Origin: Typhlomys cinereus
Taxonomy: Eukaryota; Chordata; Mammalia; Rodentia; Platacanthomyidae
Assembly (NCBI GenBank): GCA_023101885.1
Contig: JALPQD010000016.1
Location: 9,301,634-9,365,633, forward strand
Direction: 5' to 3'
DNA length: 64,000 nt
Each line of letters begins with the position of its first letter. Position 1 is the first letter of the stretch. Shown here one piece after another: positions 34,301 to 46,761 of the stretch. The notes under the pieces were generated by a model. The model did no database searches and was not told the origin of the DNA. It saw only the letters and a program-made list of their open reading frames with translations. The position numbers and the translations under genes were made by a program.

Positions 34301-36254
34301 CATGTGGCTACTTGTCAAGTATAAAAACGGCTTTCTGCAAACAGCCATGGAAGAGCTCTTGTGTTACAGACATTTTTCCTCCATATATTGTTGCTTTGTC
34401 TGCAATGCAGTGCACATTTTCTGAAGTAGCCCTTGGTTCAAGTACCAAGTACGTACCTTGTCAGCCAATGCCACCATATTCAACACACCTAAAGCTCCAA
34501 TGGCTCAGTTAGGAAACAGACAGTTGGAGGTGCAATTAAATAGTTATGCAAAGTAAAATACCTGAAGCACATCCGACTCTACATAAATATTAGCTTCCTT
34601 TGTTCATTTTCCCTCTAACTCAAACCTTCAGTTGTTTTGGCAAAGGCATATGTGGGATAAACATCTTTCACTAATGATATAATCTTTGAATTTACAGAGA
34701 TTCCCAAAGAATTCAGAAAGGGCATTAGGCAGGTGGGACAAAAATCTAATTTGTGAGGGGAGTTTCATATGGTTGCAAAACATACTGTGCAGAGGAAGAG
34801 AGAAAGTCTGCAGAAGGAGTCATAGGTAAACTTTAAAATAAGATTTTTATTTTCCTTTTGTTTTTTTCCTTTGCCATCTTTATCCCAAAAGACAATGATT
34901 TCAATTCTGTTTAATGACAATTCCCTTAGTGTTCACTACAAGACATGTGGCGGAGCTCCTCAGTGGCCACCATGCCCTGTAGCTGAGTTTTCTCTTTGTT
35001 CCAGGATCAGATTCTCCACATCAGAGCTCGGTGGAAGAACAGCTGCAGGGTGACTGAATGTTAATCTCAGATCAGCAGGCTGATCAGGAAAGCAATGTGC
35101 CATCGAGAGACACCCAGGATGAGAATGATGCTAATTAATGTGACAGCTTATGACTATTTATGTTATTATTTTTGTGTTCCTAATTTCTTTTAAGAGATTG
35201 AGAACTCCATTTGAAGCCTGAATCAAATAAATTTAACCAATAAAAGGACAATGTAATAATAGTTTTGAAAGATGCATTTCCAGTGGTGTTAAGGTGATCC
35301 TGAATGATTCAGGATTACATCTAGGACAGGTACCTAGAGTAACCCTGCTGGTCTCATCAAAAGAAAGATTGCCTTCTAATGGAGTTCGTGAACACTCTCA
35401 CCAAAGCCATGCTGCTCACTCATTATGTACATGCAGAGAATTATGCTTTAACTGTGGAATATCCAGAAGTAGACACAGAAAGAGTTTTATCCACAAATGT
35501 GTGTGTGCGTGGTGTGTGTGTGATTTGTTATATATTAAGACTGATATACTATGTACAATAATAAAGATAATGATGCCATAATGCTTACTATGCCAAGATT
35601 TGTGTATGTGTGCATATAATCCAAACTGAGATTATAAAAACATGTACATTTTTATTTCATCTCATATATGTTTCTCAAATTAGGAAGGCATGAAAACAGA
35701 TACATGCATTTTTAGAAAATATTAACAATAGTTCTATGAGGTGACAACTAATTCAGTCCTTATTTTCACACGAAGAAATTCAGATATGGAGATTAAGTAA
35801 CTTGTTCATGGTTATACAGACTATTATTGGTAGGGCTGGTATTCAAACATCAGCAGCAGTGTTTCGAAAATGTGTATATCTTTGTTTGATCACATGCATG
35901 GCCCCCGATTTATGAGGATTCACCTAAAGTATTTTGACTTTTCAACAATGTTGTATGTGTTTGGTACATAGCTTACTTCAAATTTTGAATTTTGATCTTT
36001 TCTTGTACTAGCTGTAAGTGATACTCTCTTATGGTGGTTGGATGTCAATTCCTGACTGCTATGTCTGCAAGAGGAAACAACAGTGAACTGGGTAATCAGT
36101 GAGTCTGGAAACAGATGCAAATTATGAATACATTATAAGACGTATTTAAATTAAGTGTTCAATATGTCTATGTTTATGATAAACTATTCTGTGACGTAGG
36201 TTAAGTGTATTAAATATGTAGATTTTTAACTTGAGACACCACCTCAGCATCTAT
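34301..36254. other. No recognised feature
   Basis: Slightly less AT-rich sequence around 34880-35120. No defendable exon: open frames are short and unlike known proteins. Confidence 0.4.
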
Positions 36255-36515
36255 GTTAAATCCTTTACACATACACACATATGTGTGACTATGTAATGGG
36301 CAGGCAAACACATATGAATGTGTGGGCTTACTTATGTATACATATATATACACATACATGTATATAGTATATGAGAACATATATGCACTTTTGTGGCCAT
36401 ACATGTGTTTATATAGTGCATAAGCACACATATACACATGTGTAGGTTCTCATGTGTATATGCAATATGCATGTACACATATATATGTGTGTGGACATAC
36501 ATGTGTAATTTGCCA
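36255..36515. repeat. Alternating purine-pyrimidine (CA/TG/TA) region
   Basis: About 260 bp of mixed CACATA, TATACA and ATGTGT with several short inverted repeats, for example TATACATATATATACACATACATG. It is a degenerate microsatellite prone to forming hairpins. Confidence 0.8.
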
Positions 36516-38433
36516 TACAAATGAGGAGTATAAAACACATTTGGTAGTTGTAACATAGATTTATAATTTTAGATTTACAAATATAGGTGTAACCATTAGA
36601 TACATTCCTTCTGTTTCATTCCTTTCTGTATCCTGTAGTAACTTAAGAGAGACATTTGAAATAGATCACTAGACCGAGAGATTTTTTAATGATATTTTAT
36701 TGGCCATAAAGCATTTAATATGTCCTATGAGTCAGGAAATGAACTACTTGAAGCTTGAAGCAATCATAAAATAAACAAAATAATTTTAAAAGATTTTATT
36801 CTCTGGGAATAAAATACATTTCCAGGTTTTTTTTAACTCTTGCCTCCCTTCCCTTGAAACCTTGTCCTTCTTCTACATTTAAAACAGTATAAAGGAATAC
36901 CAATTTTTATCTATTATTAGATCATTATTATTATTAAGATTTTTGTAAGAAATTTTTGTTATTTGTTATGTTTGATATTAGCTATATAATGTCACACAGT
37001 TGTAAAATTCTATTAGTTATCTAGAATGTCTGTACAGTCTACATGAAGGCAGCTAGGCAAGAAGCTATGAAGGGGGAAAATGGGGAGAAGGACTGAACGT
37101 GAAACTATTCTCTATGATTTATTCAGCTGTGATGGGATTTGCACCATTCTGCTAGTTAGGTACATATTTCAACTTGAACATTGAAGGCTGAGATCTGGTG
37201 CATCTGTGAAAAATTGGTGGTTAAGTCAAGCCTTATGGAAACCTGCAGAAGTTTGTCTAATTGATGAAAAAAGACTTAGTCCATTTGGGGTAGGATCATT
37301 GCTTAGATAAGTGAATTAATCGGAGAGAGCTGCTTTCGTAATTTGACCTGCTTTGGTAGACTCACAGTCTGGTGCTTGAGGAAGTTTGCTCCTCTCTCAG
37401 CAATTTCTGTGGTATGGTTTTGCCAGTGCCCTTGGTTCCCGATGTTGGTGTGAACTCTGCTGACTAGCAGAACTATAAACTATAATCAGAAGAATAAGCA
37501 AGAAAAAGAAATTCCCTTCTTCCTCTGAGCTCTTTGATTCCTGTATTCATTCAATAACATGCAGAGAACTGCAACCCTTAAAGAGTACATGTAGTTAAAA
37601 CAAAGTTCCTTAAGTAAGAAGGAAGAGGCTCACATACTTATCGTTTAGCTCTATTCTTGGCTAAGGGATTTTCTTATGTTTATCAAATCCTATAATCCTA
37701 TATCTCTGGTTTCCTGGTCTCTAGACCAATACACAGAAGAACAGCTTGCTTGAGTAAATTGTTGCAGGTATGAGACACTAAGTACTGAGGAAATGCAGAT
37801 AGGGTTCTCACAATGTGTCGCAGGCATTTTGCTGCACTAAAGTGTACATTGAATTTCTAACTGGGGAACTGTGACCTTAGAAACAGAATCATCTTATCCA
37901 TATTGACTGCTTTTCTATATATTAGCTCATTTAACTCTTTGCTCTATGATGTTTTCTTCCAAGGGAATAGCCACCCATCATTGAGACCATCAAAATTGCA
38001 TCTGTTGACGGTGGATTTTCCCTCAGAGATAGAGGAGGTAAGGAAAGTTTTGAATGCTCACCTGGGATTCTGGCCTGGTTTTGAGCACCTCTCAGCCATT
38101 AGTATGCAGTTCTATCATAATTGCATGTGCCTTCTCACCTGTAATTAAGGTCTGGGAGGAACAAGAATAAATGTGCTTGCACTTCGGTGCCCCTCATAAC
38201 ATAGCCTTCACATGTGTCCTCAGGGCCTTGAGGTCTGGGAATGATGTTAAGAAGGTTAATTAAAGCTTGGGATTCCATCTATGCAACCATGTTAGCCATG
38301 CTGCAGGTGAGACTTTCTAAAGTGACTGCTTTGGTATCATCCAGGTTGCTGTAAGTAATCCCTACTCCTATATCTAAATAATAACCAATAAACTTGAGTC
38401 ATCTTGACAAACTAATTACTTTGGTTTGTAGTT
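36516..38433. other. No recognised feature
   Basis: AT-rich sequence. Nothing nameable. Confidence 0.45.
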
Positions 38434-38443
38434 AAGTTTCTTT

Positions 38444-39270
38444 TTTTAATTTATTTTTTTCCCACTCATACAAACTTAATAGGTACTGCGGTCCCCTCCC
38501 TCCTTCCACCCCTCCTTGGCTCCCCTTGCTCCCTCCCCCCTTTTCTCCTTCCTTTCATGCCCCTTCCTCCCTTTCTCCCAGTGTTCCTCTCTCCCCCCAC
38601 CCCAATCCTTGGAGAATCCTTTAATGTGAATATCAAACTTCCCTCTGTGTCCTCCACTCTAATGAGGTATAAGGACTCAGTACCATTGCCTAGAGCCCTT
38701 TCTTGGGCTCCTCTTTAGTATGGGAACCCAATTGTGACTGTTAATCCCTTGCCTCTAAGGGATTCTGTGATCCATACTAGACTTTGGGGGGTCATTGATA
38801 TGTAAGTCATTGCGCAGGTCATGCGAAGTCCATGGTTACTTCAGCCCTAACTTGTGTGGAATATCTTGCATATCGTTGCTCTTCCCCATCTTTAGGCTTT
38901 TACAATCTTGTCACCCCCTCTTCCGCAAATTTCCCTGAGCTTTAGGATGGGCAGAGATTTGGCTGATCTGCTTCCAGGTGATTAATGTAGGGTCTCTGAT
39001 GTTTTGAATTGTAGTTTGCTTTTGTTTTCAATTTTGCTATTCCTACACCGCTCTTGGCTCCATCCTGATGGGCATTGAATGTCATCTCCTAGCCAGAGAT
39101 AAAAGGCTGTTAAAATAGAGTCTTATTATAAGAGTAGATTCAACGGTAAATGGAATAAGAATAGGAGATTGTGGTGAGGGGGGGTCAGTCTCTCATTTGC
39201 GGGATGGTTACCATCTATCTGCCAGACTCTATGCCCTCCCTGACTGGTGTGATCAAACCCCCTCATTTGC
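38444..39270 (-). mobile_element. LINE-1 (L1-A) 3'UTR fragment
   Basis: A T-rich tail, CTCATACAAACTTAATAGGT, a C/T-rich tract to about 38620, then the L1-A 3'UTR colinear with 15484-16310 (CTTGTGTGGAATATCTTGCA, CTCCATCCTGATGGGCATTG). The likely target duplication is AAGTTTCTTT at 38434-38443 and 39301-39310. About 30 bp next to the right copy (39271-39300) is not clearly L1. Confidence 0.85.
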
Positions 39271-39310
39271 AAGTGACTATCTGTGATGTTTCCCCAAGAA
39301 AAGTTTCTTT

Positions 39311-39834
39311 AAGGACTGTTTGTTTCTCTTCCTATTTTAAACTCAGTTACATGGTACCTAAGTTGTTTAATGTGTTGATCAGAGACTCATTTGCAAATGA
39401 AATAATAGAATTAAGAATATCCAGACTTATGCCCGCAAAATTTTTCTAGAGATATTGAGGAATATTCTTCAGGTCAGAATGGACCAGGAATCCATCTTCT
39501 CCAGCAGCATTGCTGAGTTGAGATTTGGTTTCTACACTGTCTCAAGCCTAGTGTATCTTCAAAAGCTCTAATCTTTCTCTATATAATGCAGTTGCAGTGT
39601 GTGGTGTCTTTAGCGGTTCTGGCGGGCAATCAAGAGGAATGGCAGGAGGCTATTTGAAGCCTTTTTGGTTTTCTGGACCAGTAGGCCATAAGGAAATATT
39701 CTGCAAATGACACTGGGAGTTTGTTAAATAACCTACAGTTTCTAGGAAGAGGTTTTCCCAGCTATTATTTCCATTAAAATATATTTTTACTCAGGCCAAA
39801 TAGTATTTTATATGGATTTTTCATACCTTCTTAA
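39311..39834. other. No recognised feature
   Basis: AT-rich spacer without a recognised feature. Confidence 0.4.
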
Positions 39835-40230
39835 TTTTGGTTAACGCTCCCCCTTATTCCCTACTCTGCCCTCTTCCCTCCTTCCCTATTTTAACTGTAT
39901 ATTCCTAGTAGCCTCTTCTCTACTGTCATGTTGCCTACATTCTATTGTCTCTCCCTCCCCATCCCATTAAGGTATCTTCCCTCCTAATGGCCTTTCTAGT
40001 TTTCTGATTCTGCAGGAAATCCAAAATGATCAAACAAACTTTGCACTAGAACGTAAGATTGATCATGACAGAGAACATGTGGTATTTGTTTTTCTGTGCT
40101 TAGGTTATTTTATTCAATATAATTTTTCCATTTATGATCCATTTACATTCATGTCTCATAATTTCATTGTTTCTTCAGAGCTGAATAATTTAATATCATA
40201 CATGTCCAGTTGTGAACCTTCAGACTATGA
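39835..40230 (-). mobile_element. Old L1 3' end (Lx-like), 3'UTR into ORF2 C-terminus
   Basis: A C/T-rich stretch (39845-39980) is followed by TATTCAATATAATTTTTCCA and TTGTTTCTTCAGAGCTGAAT, the decayed complement of the ORF2 end seen better at 6240-6360. The 3'UTR differs from L1-A and L1-B. Confidence 0.5.
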
Positions 40231-40639
40231 TCCTGAACTTTCAAGTAACTGACTACTTACATAACAATGGCATAACTGTTTTGGGAGCATACAACAATCC
40301 TCTCATTCTATTTAAGGCCTATTTCTCATGAAGGAATTACCACTGTAAACCTGGTCAAAAATCTACAGCAGGGGAGGTCATAGATACTAAATGAGAATGT
40401 AATTTTGTTGTCTAGCTAAACTGACAAGAAATCAACTGTCTTCTAAATATTTATGTTTATCCTCATAGACAAGTGCTACTCTGTTCCTGAAGCAGAGACA
40501 CCTGCTATTCTAGTGAATAGCAGCGAATGCAGAAATCCACAGATGTGCATATGCCAAAGTCAAGTGAGAGTTGAGTGCTTAGCCTCATGCAAGAAATTTA
40601 TACCATACTTGATAACATTTAAGGAAAACTGAGGAAGAG
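40231..40639. other. No recognised feature
   Basis: AT-rich spacer. No feature is supported. Confidence 0.4.
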
Positions 40640-41250
40640 GGATGTAAAGAACATAAGAGCTAGAAGATAGGTAAAAGGTTCATTAAATGTCACCTGTGTA
40701 AGACACAGTCATTGCACTCCTAGCAGTTGCAGAAGTCTGCTCTGATTCTCCATAGGAAAGGGCCCACCAACAATCAGGCCTAGGTAGAGGAGAGGTTTTG
40801 GAGCCCTAACCCTCACTGCTGAACTATTTGCTACTAATACACTATGGATGTGGGGAGTCATTACCTTCTGTGTGTACCTGGTGATGAGCCTACCAGGCTC
40901 TAATGAAAAATTGCTGTGGTCACACTGATGAATGTGGTTAGATTTAATGGTCACAAAACTAAAGCAAAAGTCATGAAAGTCATAGAGGAATGGAGGGAGG
41001 GAGGGGACCGGGGTACCTATTAAGTTTGTATGAGTGGAAAAAATAAATTAATTAATTTAAAAAAAATTGTCAAAAAAAGAGAAACACGCAAAAAATAAAT
41101 AAAGGTAACTAAGATGGGCATTGTGGATGTTGATACAGACAGTAGGGAAAAAAAGAGGGTAGGGGAAGAAAGTAATCAGAATACATTATATTCGTATTTT
41201 AAACTGTCAAAAAACAAACTAAATCAAAAAAAAATATTACAGGGTTACTT
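40640..41250 (+). mobile_element. Old L1 3'UTR with an L1-A tail inside
   Basis: 40640-40970 and about 41110-41245 resemble an old rodent L1 3'UTR (ACCAGGCTCTAATGAAAAAT, then GAGGGTAGGGGAAGAAAGTA and an A-rich end). About 40980-41095 is the L1-A 3' end (GGAGGGAGGGAGGGGACCGG, TATTAAGTTTGTATGAGTGG, A-rich tail), seemingly inserted into it. I could not fix its target duplication. Confidence 0.5.
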
Positions 41251-41626
41251 GGTAGAGAACATTCTTCATAGTAACAAAACCCTTCTCAGGGAGATTCTAT
41301 GGGGAACAAAAAAATGAATTAATGTCTGGTAAGAGTTCATGAAGAATGCCTGGTTTAAAGACTGAGATAAAAAGGAAATTACATTGGATAGAGGAGACAG
41401 AGTTGCCTGTGTCACCAGAAAGCTCTGGATCACTTGTCCTATGGAACCACAGATTTCCTATGTATAAATGAAGCTCTTCGTACCTAACGTGCATTCTGAA
41501 ACTCTAAAGAATATCTAGATTTTAATAGTGAATTGTATGAATCTTCATGATGAAATATAGTCTCAAACAAATGAACACTTTGGCGTGTGCACATAAAATC
41601 CCCTGAGTTCTTAGATATTCCCATAG

Positions 41627-42870
41627 CACAAGCTCGACCATGTTCATAGCAGCACTGTTTACAATAGCAAAGTCATGGAATCAACCTAAATGTCCAACAG
41701 TTGACGAGTGGATAAGGAAACTGTGGTACATCTATACAATGGAGTACTACTCAGCCATCAAAAATGATGAATTACTGGAATTTGCTGGGAAATGGATGTC
41801 ATTAGAAAGAATTAAGTGAAGTATCCCAAACCCAGAAAATTAAGCGCCGTATGTACTCCCTAATAGGTGGCTCCTAGTACCAAACTCACCCAGCCCACAT
41901 TGGGACACTCAAAAGTAAACCTATGTAACACAGTAATTGCAAGGATTATGAACAAGAGAGATGGGTTAGGAGGGCCACACCAGAAACAAGGAGAGAGGAG
42001 ACCATGTTACAGCAGAGAAAATAGGCCTCCATGAAGGTCTGCAAGTAAGTAATGAGAAACCTGGTTAAGTTCACAGACGTTCTTTCCTGATCTCACCAGA
42101 AGGGGAGGGCATATAGTCTAGCAGATAAAAAGTAATCATTTTGCAAATGGGTGATGGACCCCTCCCTCAGTGAGGTTTCCTACTCTTATTACATCTACCC
42201 TTGAATGTGCTATTACAACAAGACTCCAGTTTAACAGCTTTTTGTCTCTGGCCAGGGGGTGACATACAGTGCCCAGCAGAATGGAGTGAAGGGAATTGCA
42301 GGAGCAGCAAAACTGCAAAAGAAAATCAACAAACCACAATCCAGAACTTCAGAGACTCTATATCAATCACATAGAACTAGGACAGCCTAATCTCTCCCCA
42401 TCCTGGAGCTCAGGGACATTTGCAGAAGAGGGGGCGGTAAGATTGTAAGAGCAAAAGGATGGGAGGAGCAACGATTTGCAAGATTCTCAACAATAGTTGG
42501 GGCCAAAGCAATCATAATGGGACTTTGCATGCCCTGCGCAATGTCCAGCGCACTGTTGCCCTCATAAAGTCTAGCATCTGTTAAGGGCACCGAGACCCCT
42601 GGAGGCAAGGGATTGACAGCCATAGTAGTGATCTTATGCTTAAGGGGAACAAGAAAGGGCTTATGGAAATGCCACTGGGTCCTTATATGTCATCGGAGAG
42701 GAGGACCCAGTGGAGAGTTAGGCGCACACAATAAAGGACTCTCTGGGAATTGGGGGGGAGACACGGGGGAAGGGGAGGGGGAGGGAGGGAACTGGTAAAA
42801 AATTTTAAAATGTATAATTAAATTTTTAATAAAAAAAAAAGACCTAGCAAAAAAAAAAAAAAAAAAAAAA
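41627..42870 (+). mobile_element. LINE-1 (L1-A), 5'-truncated, well preserved
   Basis: It contains the last part of ORF2, the whole 3'UTR and a long A tail with one interruption. An exact 14-bp target duplication AGATATTCCCATAG lies at 41613-41626 and 42871-42884. The exact duplication and the second tract of about 23 A make it one of the youngest insertions in the window. Confidence 0.95.
41632..41877 (+). pseudogene. L1 ORF2 C-terminal fragment
   Basis: ATGTTCATAGCAGCACTGTT through the block encoding YTMEYYSAIKNDELLEF, to the stop TAG at 41875-41877. The ORF2 C-terminal end matches that of the minus-strand copies. A frame problem lies near 41810, where AGAATTAAGTGAAG lacks bases relative to 16575-16590. 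The fragment carries no endonuclease or RT motif. Confidence 0.85.
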
Positions 42871-42884
42871 AGATATTCCCATAG

Positions 42885-43930
42885 TGGATGCAACCTTTTC
42901 AAAGTCACTTCCCTATTCTCTCCTCTTCCTCCTCCTTCTCTCTCTTTAGTTCTTTTCATGCTATCTCAGTTTCTCCATCTTGCTCTGCAGCAGAGAAAAT
43001 GAACTGTGCTATCACCTTCACTTACCTTTGACCCTCAGAATCACCTTTCTTTAAGTAAAATGATTACTCATCCAATTAAAGCATACTTTTGGAAGAAATG
43101 ATAACTGAAAGTATGCTAATTTTAGGTTTGTTGTGAAAAGAACAAGTTGAGTCTTTTCTTTAAATCAGGAGCTTTGGAAATTATGATGCATAATGGTCTC
43201 AGTCAAAACCACCCTAGCAATTCGCTTTACTATACATTGCTGGAGTTCATTCAGCAGGTAGCAGATCAACATAGCACTCATCAGCTTAACAACAGAGAAG
43301 TCAGTGCTGATTTAGTAGGGAAATCACCGGAATATATATCACATTTGCTCTATCCAGACCCAAATTGTTTTTTTTAAACATTTATTTCTTACCCAGTTAA
43401 GTTTCAATTTATCTGGGAGTCTGTCAGGATGACAGAAACTCGTTTGGAATGCATGAAGACAGCTGACAGAAAGTGCATTAAAAATTAGATTTTGAATTCA
43501 AAGAATGAAAGCTTTAAATCACTGTAGTCAAGTCAGTGGGGCAAGATTGATACCAGATGCTATTTTGTTCATGTTACCAAGGAAGGGTTCCAGCCTTGAA
43601 GAGACCTTGTCACAACATAGCTTCTGTCTATGTAAATCTATGTAAATAAGAATAGAGTGAATGTTACTGCTGTCACAGATAAAAACCATCCAACATCTCA
43701 GAGCAGCAGACTGGATCATACAAAGGGGAATATCAAAGTCAAAAAAGGTCCAAGATATTGTATGTACTCAAATTCCTGATTGTGTATATGGGAGAATAAA
43801 AGCCATGTAAAAAAAGACAACAGGTGCTAAGTGCATCAACTACTTCATTTAAATGAAGGAAGTCTTAATAAGGACTCATTCATGATCTTCACAGACAACT
43901 TTCAGAAAGCCACTGGGAAACTGAGCATTA
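42885..43930. other. No recognised feature
   Basis: AT-rich sequence downstream of the L1-A insertion. No gene is recognised. Confidence 0.45.
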
Positions 43931-43956
43931 TTGGAGCAGGCATTCTTTATTATGGA

Positions 43957-44165
43957 CTGTGTGTGTGTGTTACCTGTATGTGCATGTTATACATATGTTG
44001 TTTGGTTGTGTGCATGTGTATGTGGTGTGAGTATGTATGTTATGTATGTGTTTGTGTGTATCTGTGGTGTGCATGTGTGTCAAATATTTATGTATATGTA
44101 CTGTATGTGAGCATGTGTGGCAAGTATATTTATTGTATATGTATGTATTATGTGAGTGTGTGTGC
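43957..44165. repeat. TG/TATG-rich degenerate microsatellite
   Basis: GTGTGTGTGTT, then TGTGTGCATGTGTATGTGG and similar units to GTGAGTGTGTGTG. The Cys/Val/Tyr-rich open frames here are composition artefacts. Confidence 0.9.
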
Positions 44166-44221
44166 TATTTTTGGGTGTACTCAGTATCTATTTCATCTTC
44201 TGTTGGCATCTTATTATTTAT

Positions 44222-44320
44222 TTTTGGCTTTTGTTTTGTTTTATGGTTCCAGGGATTAAAATAGGGCCTCACATATGCAAATCAAGCATTCTGTCACTGA
44301 GTTACATCTTCAGCCATTTA
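44222..44320 (-). mobile_element. ID-like/tRNA-derived SINE, old
   Basis: The minus strand reads TGGCTGAAGATGTAACTCAG (A-box-like), GCTTGATTTGCATATGTGAG, then CCTATTTTAATCCCTGGAAC in place of the B box. A weak A-rich end follows. Confidence 0.6.
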
Positions 44321-44754
44321 TTGTACATATTCTTGATGAGACTTTCAATTTAGATATTCTGTCCCCCTCCAATATGATGTGACTTCTTGACATTGTTGGG
44401 AAACAAGATGATGATCACATTGTTGGAAATATGGAAGATGTTTTGAACTGATTTGTGCTGATGACTCTATACATATACTCTGGATCTCCCTCCCCCCACC
44501 ACCAAATTTTCCTTGTTTTTTTCCAAAAAAATGTTTATGTATCTTCCTTTTCAGTGCTATGAGCTTCATTATAACATTCTAATACACATTTTATAACCAG
44601 TTGGTCTCTGTTCCTTTTAATAAAAATGCTCTGAATTACATATTGTATAAATAAAATAGATATAATTATACTTTATTCACAGAGTAGTGATATGGCTTTT
44701 CAAAAAAATAATTCATATTAAAACTATTTTCTCAGGAAATAGTACTTTAAAAAG
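44321..44754. other. No recognised feature
   Basis: AT-rich sequence. Nothing nameable. Confidence 0.4.
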
Positions 44755-45480
44755 AGTCCAATAGTTCTTTGTATATTTTGAATATAAGTCCTCTGTCGGA
44801 TTTGTAGTTAGAAAGTATTTTCTCTCATTCTGTGGGTTTACTTTATGCCTTATTAACAGTTTCTTTTACAGAGAAGAATCTTTTCAGTTTCATGAAGTCC
44901 CACTTATTGATTGTTGGTCTTATTTCTTGTACAAATGAGATTCTATTCAGAAAGTCTATGCCTAGACCTATCCCTTCAAGTGTATGCTTTATTCTTTCTT
45001 CAATAATTTTCAGTGTGTCAGGCTTAACATTGAGGTCCTTGGTCCACTTGGAATTGATTTTTGTGCATATCCAGATGAAATCTTCTGGACATAACTGGGT
45101 CTCTACAATCATGAACTCACTGCATCTGGGTGAACTTCCAGAACACATGATTTGGCCTATCTACTTGGCATCATGGAAGGGGAGGAAATTCAGGAGGCAC
45201 CTACACTAATGATGGAAGAAAAGGAGGAGTGACTTTTCCTAGTAATACGCCTACTGGTACATTGCCCTCCCTCCAGCAAAGGTAGAGACATACATCATTA
45301 GCAGGAACCCAGGTGGTACTTAAAGTGAGCCACAAACATGCAGAAGAGCAAGGAAGCAGAAGGGAGATATGTGGGAAAGGAGAAAGTTTGATATGTGGTT
45401 AAACCCTAATTGGGTAATATGGTAAAATAAGATTAAAATGATAAAATGATAAAATGATAAATATTGAAATTATATGAACA
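44755..45480. mobile_element. Old L1 with inverted 5' part
   Basis: 44755-45085 is ORF2 on the minus strand (TKINSKWTKDLNVKPDTLKI, INKWDFMKLKRFFSVKETVN). It is joined directly to 45085-45480, which is L1 3'UTR-like on the plus strand (TGGGTCTCTACAATCATGAA, GATGGAAGAAAAGGAGGAGT, CCCTCCCTCCAGCAAAGGTA) and ends in AAAATGAT repeats. Head-to-head ORF2 and 3'UTR of one L1 type is the signature of twin priming during insertion. Confidence 0.6.
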
Positions 45481-45504
45481 TAGCCATGAAGAATATAAGT
45501 AAAT

Positions 45505-45680
45505 AAAAATAAAAAGGAAAGAGAAGATGAAATGGCTCAGTGGGTAAAGTCATTTGGCTGCCAAACTTGACAACCTGAGTTTCAGCCCTGAAACCCACAT
45601 GGTAGAAAGAGAAAACCAACGACAATAAGTTGTGCTTTGACTTCCACCAGTGTCATGGTGTCATGGAATGTATGTACATG

Positions 45681-45725
<45 letters not shown>

Positions 45726-45770
45726 GCACACACACACACGTGAAATAAAAGTTAAATAAAATAAGCTATC
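45505..45770 (+). mobile_element. B4/RSINE1-like SINE with CA repeat
   Basis: A tRNA-like head (GATGAAATGGCTCAGTGGGT, ACAACCTGAGTTTCAGCCCT), AACCCACATGGTAGAAAGAG, TTGTGCTTTGACTTCCACCA, a (CA)n stretch at 45681-45740 and an A-rich tail. It has the same block order as 2474-2640 but is better kept. Confidence 0.75.
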
Positions 45771-46075
45771 CCTGAGAGACTACTGAAGGTTAATGCCAGA
45801 CAGGAGAAGGGAAGCTACTTCTCTCAGTGATATGTCAACTTCTAAATCCCAGAAAATATTCGGGCATTTAATAACAATGATGTCCCAGATGAAATCCAGT
45901 GGGTCACACATTAGAAAACAAAAGAAAACTGAAACTAGGAAGATGACTGGTGGGAAAGAAGAACATTAGTAATGGGAAAGGAGTGGAAGGGGATGAGATT
46001 GGGTAGTAAGAGGTGAAAATGACATAAATTCATTGTATTCCTGTATGAAAGTATCAAAGATTTATCTATTTTTTC
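45771..46075 (+). mobile_element. Old L1 3'UTR end (Lx-like)
   Basis: ATGTCCCAGATGAAATCCAG, GTGGGTCACACATTAGAAAA, then a purine-rich stretch and TTCATTGTATTCCTGTATGA follow the order of old rodent L1 3'UTRs. It may be part of the same insertion as 44755-45480, separated by the SINE, or another copy. Confidence 0.45.
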
Positions 46076-46756
46076 CATAGCTGACAGTAGTCCAACAGAG
46101 TAGTTTACTTGTTTTTTTTTTTATAACTTTCCTTCAATAATCCTATCCTTACACTTGATTTTTGCTGAGATGTCTGATGAAAACCATGAATCACGTGGTC
46201 AATTTTTAAGAAACCTTCTGGGTGAGGGAGCACTCTCTCCTTTTGATACCCTTGAGGACTTAAGCAAATATACCCATAGTCCAGGCAAATTGCTCCCAAA
46301 ATAGTATGTCCAGGTTCATTACTTTTTCTGATCTAGATACTTTCAGAATTCACTATATCAAATCTTGGTTCTTTATGTTTAACAATCTTCCTCAGGGAAT
46401 CTCATTTCATTACAGGTCATGACAGAAATCAAGCCACACTTTCAACACAGGTTTGTAGTTCTCAGTTCATTGCTACTGAGTCTTACCTCCCATATTATTG
46501 TAGGACAGGAATTAGTTAGCCTATTTACTACTGTATTAATCCTGGTTAGATTTGGCTTTGCTTTCTGTAGTTTCAGTTCCTTTATGATCAACCACAGCTC
46601 AAAAATGTTAAATAGAAGACTGTAGAATTAAGTGATTCTTTCATTGTAAAGTCCATGTCACTTGAAGAATATGATAAAACACTGACCATCCTTTTGTCTC
46701 AGCATCCTTTATTATATTAAATGTTGTCTCTCCACACAAGAGAAGTGATCCAAAGT
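46076..46756. other. No recognised feature
   Basis: AT-rich spacer. Nothing nameable. Confidence 0.4.
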
Positions 46757-46761
46757 ATCAC

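Noticed and set aside
34980..35060. Exon-like segment: pyrimidine-rich stretch with CAG near 35002, then an open stretch to GCAGGGTGACTG
   Set aside because: The donor is weak, the open stretch is very short, and no protein family or neighbouring exon supports it.
43831..44259. 142-codon Cys/Val/Tyr-rich open frame
   Set aside because: It is translated from TG-rich simple repeat.
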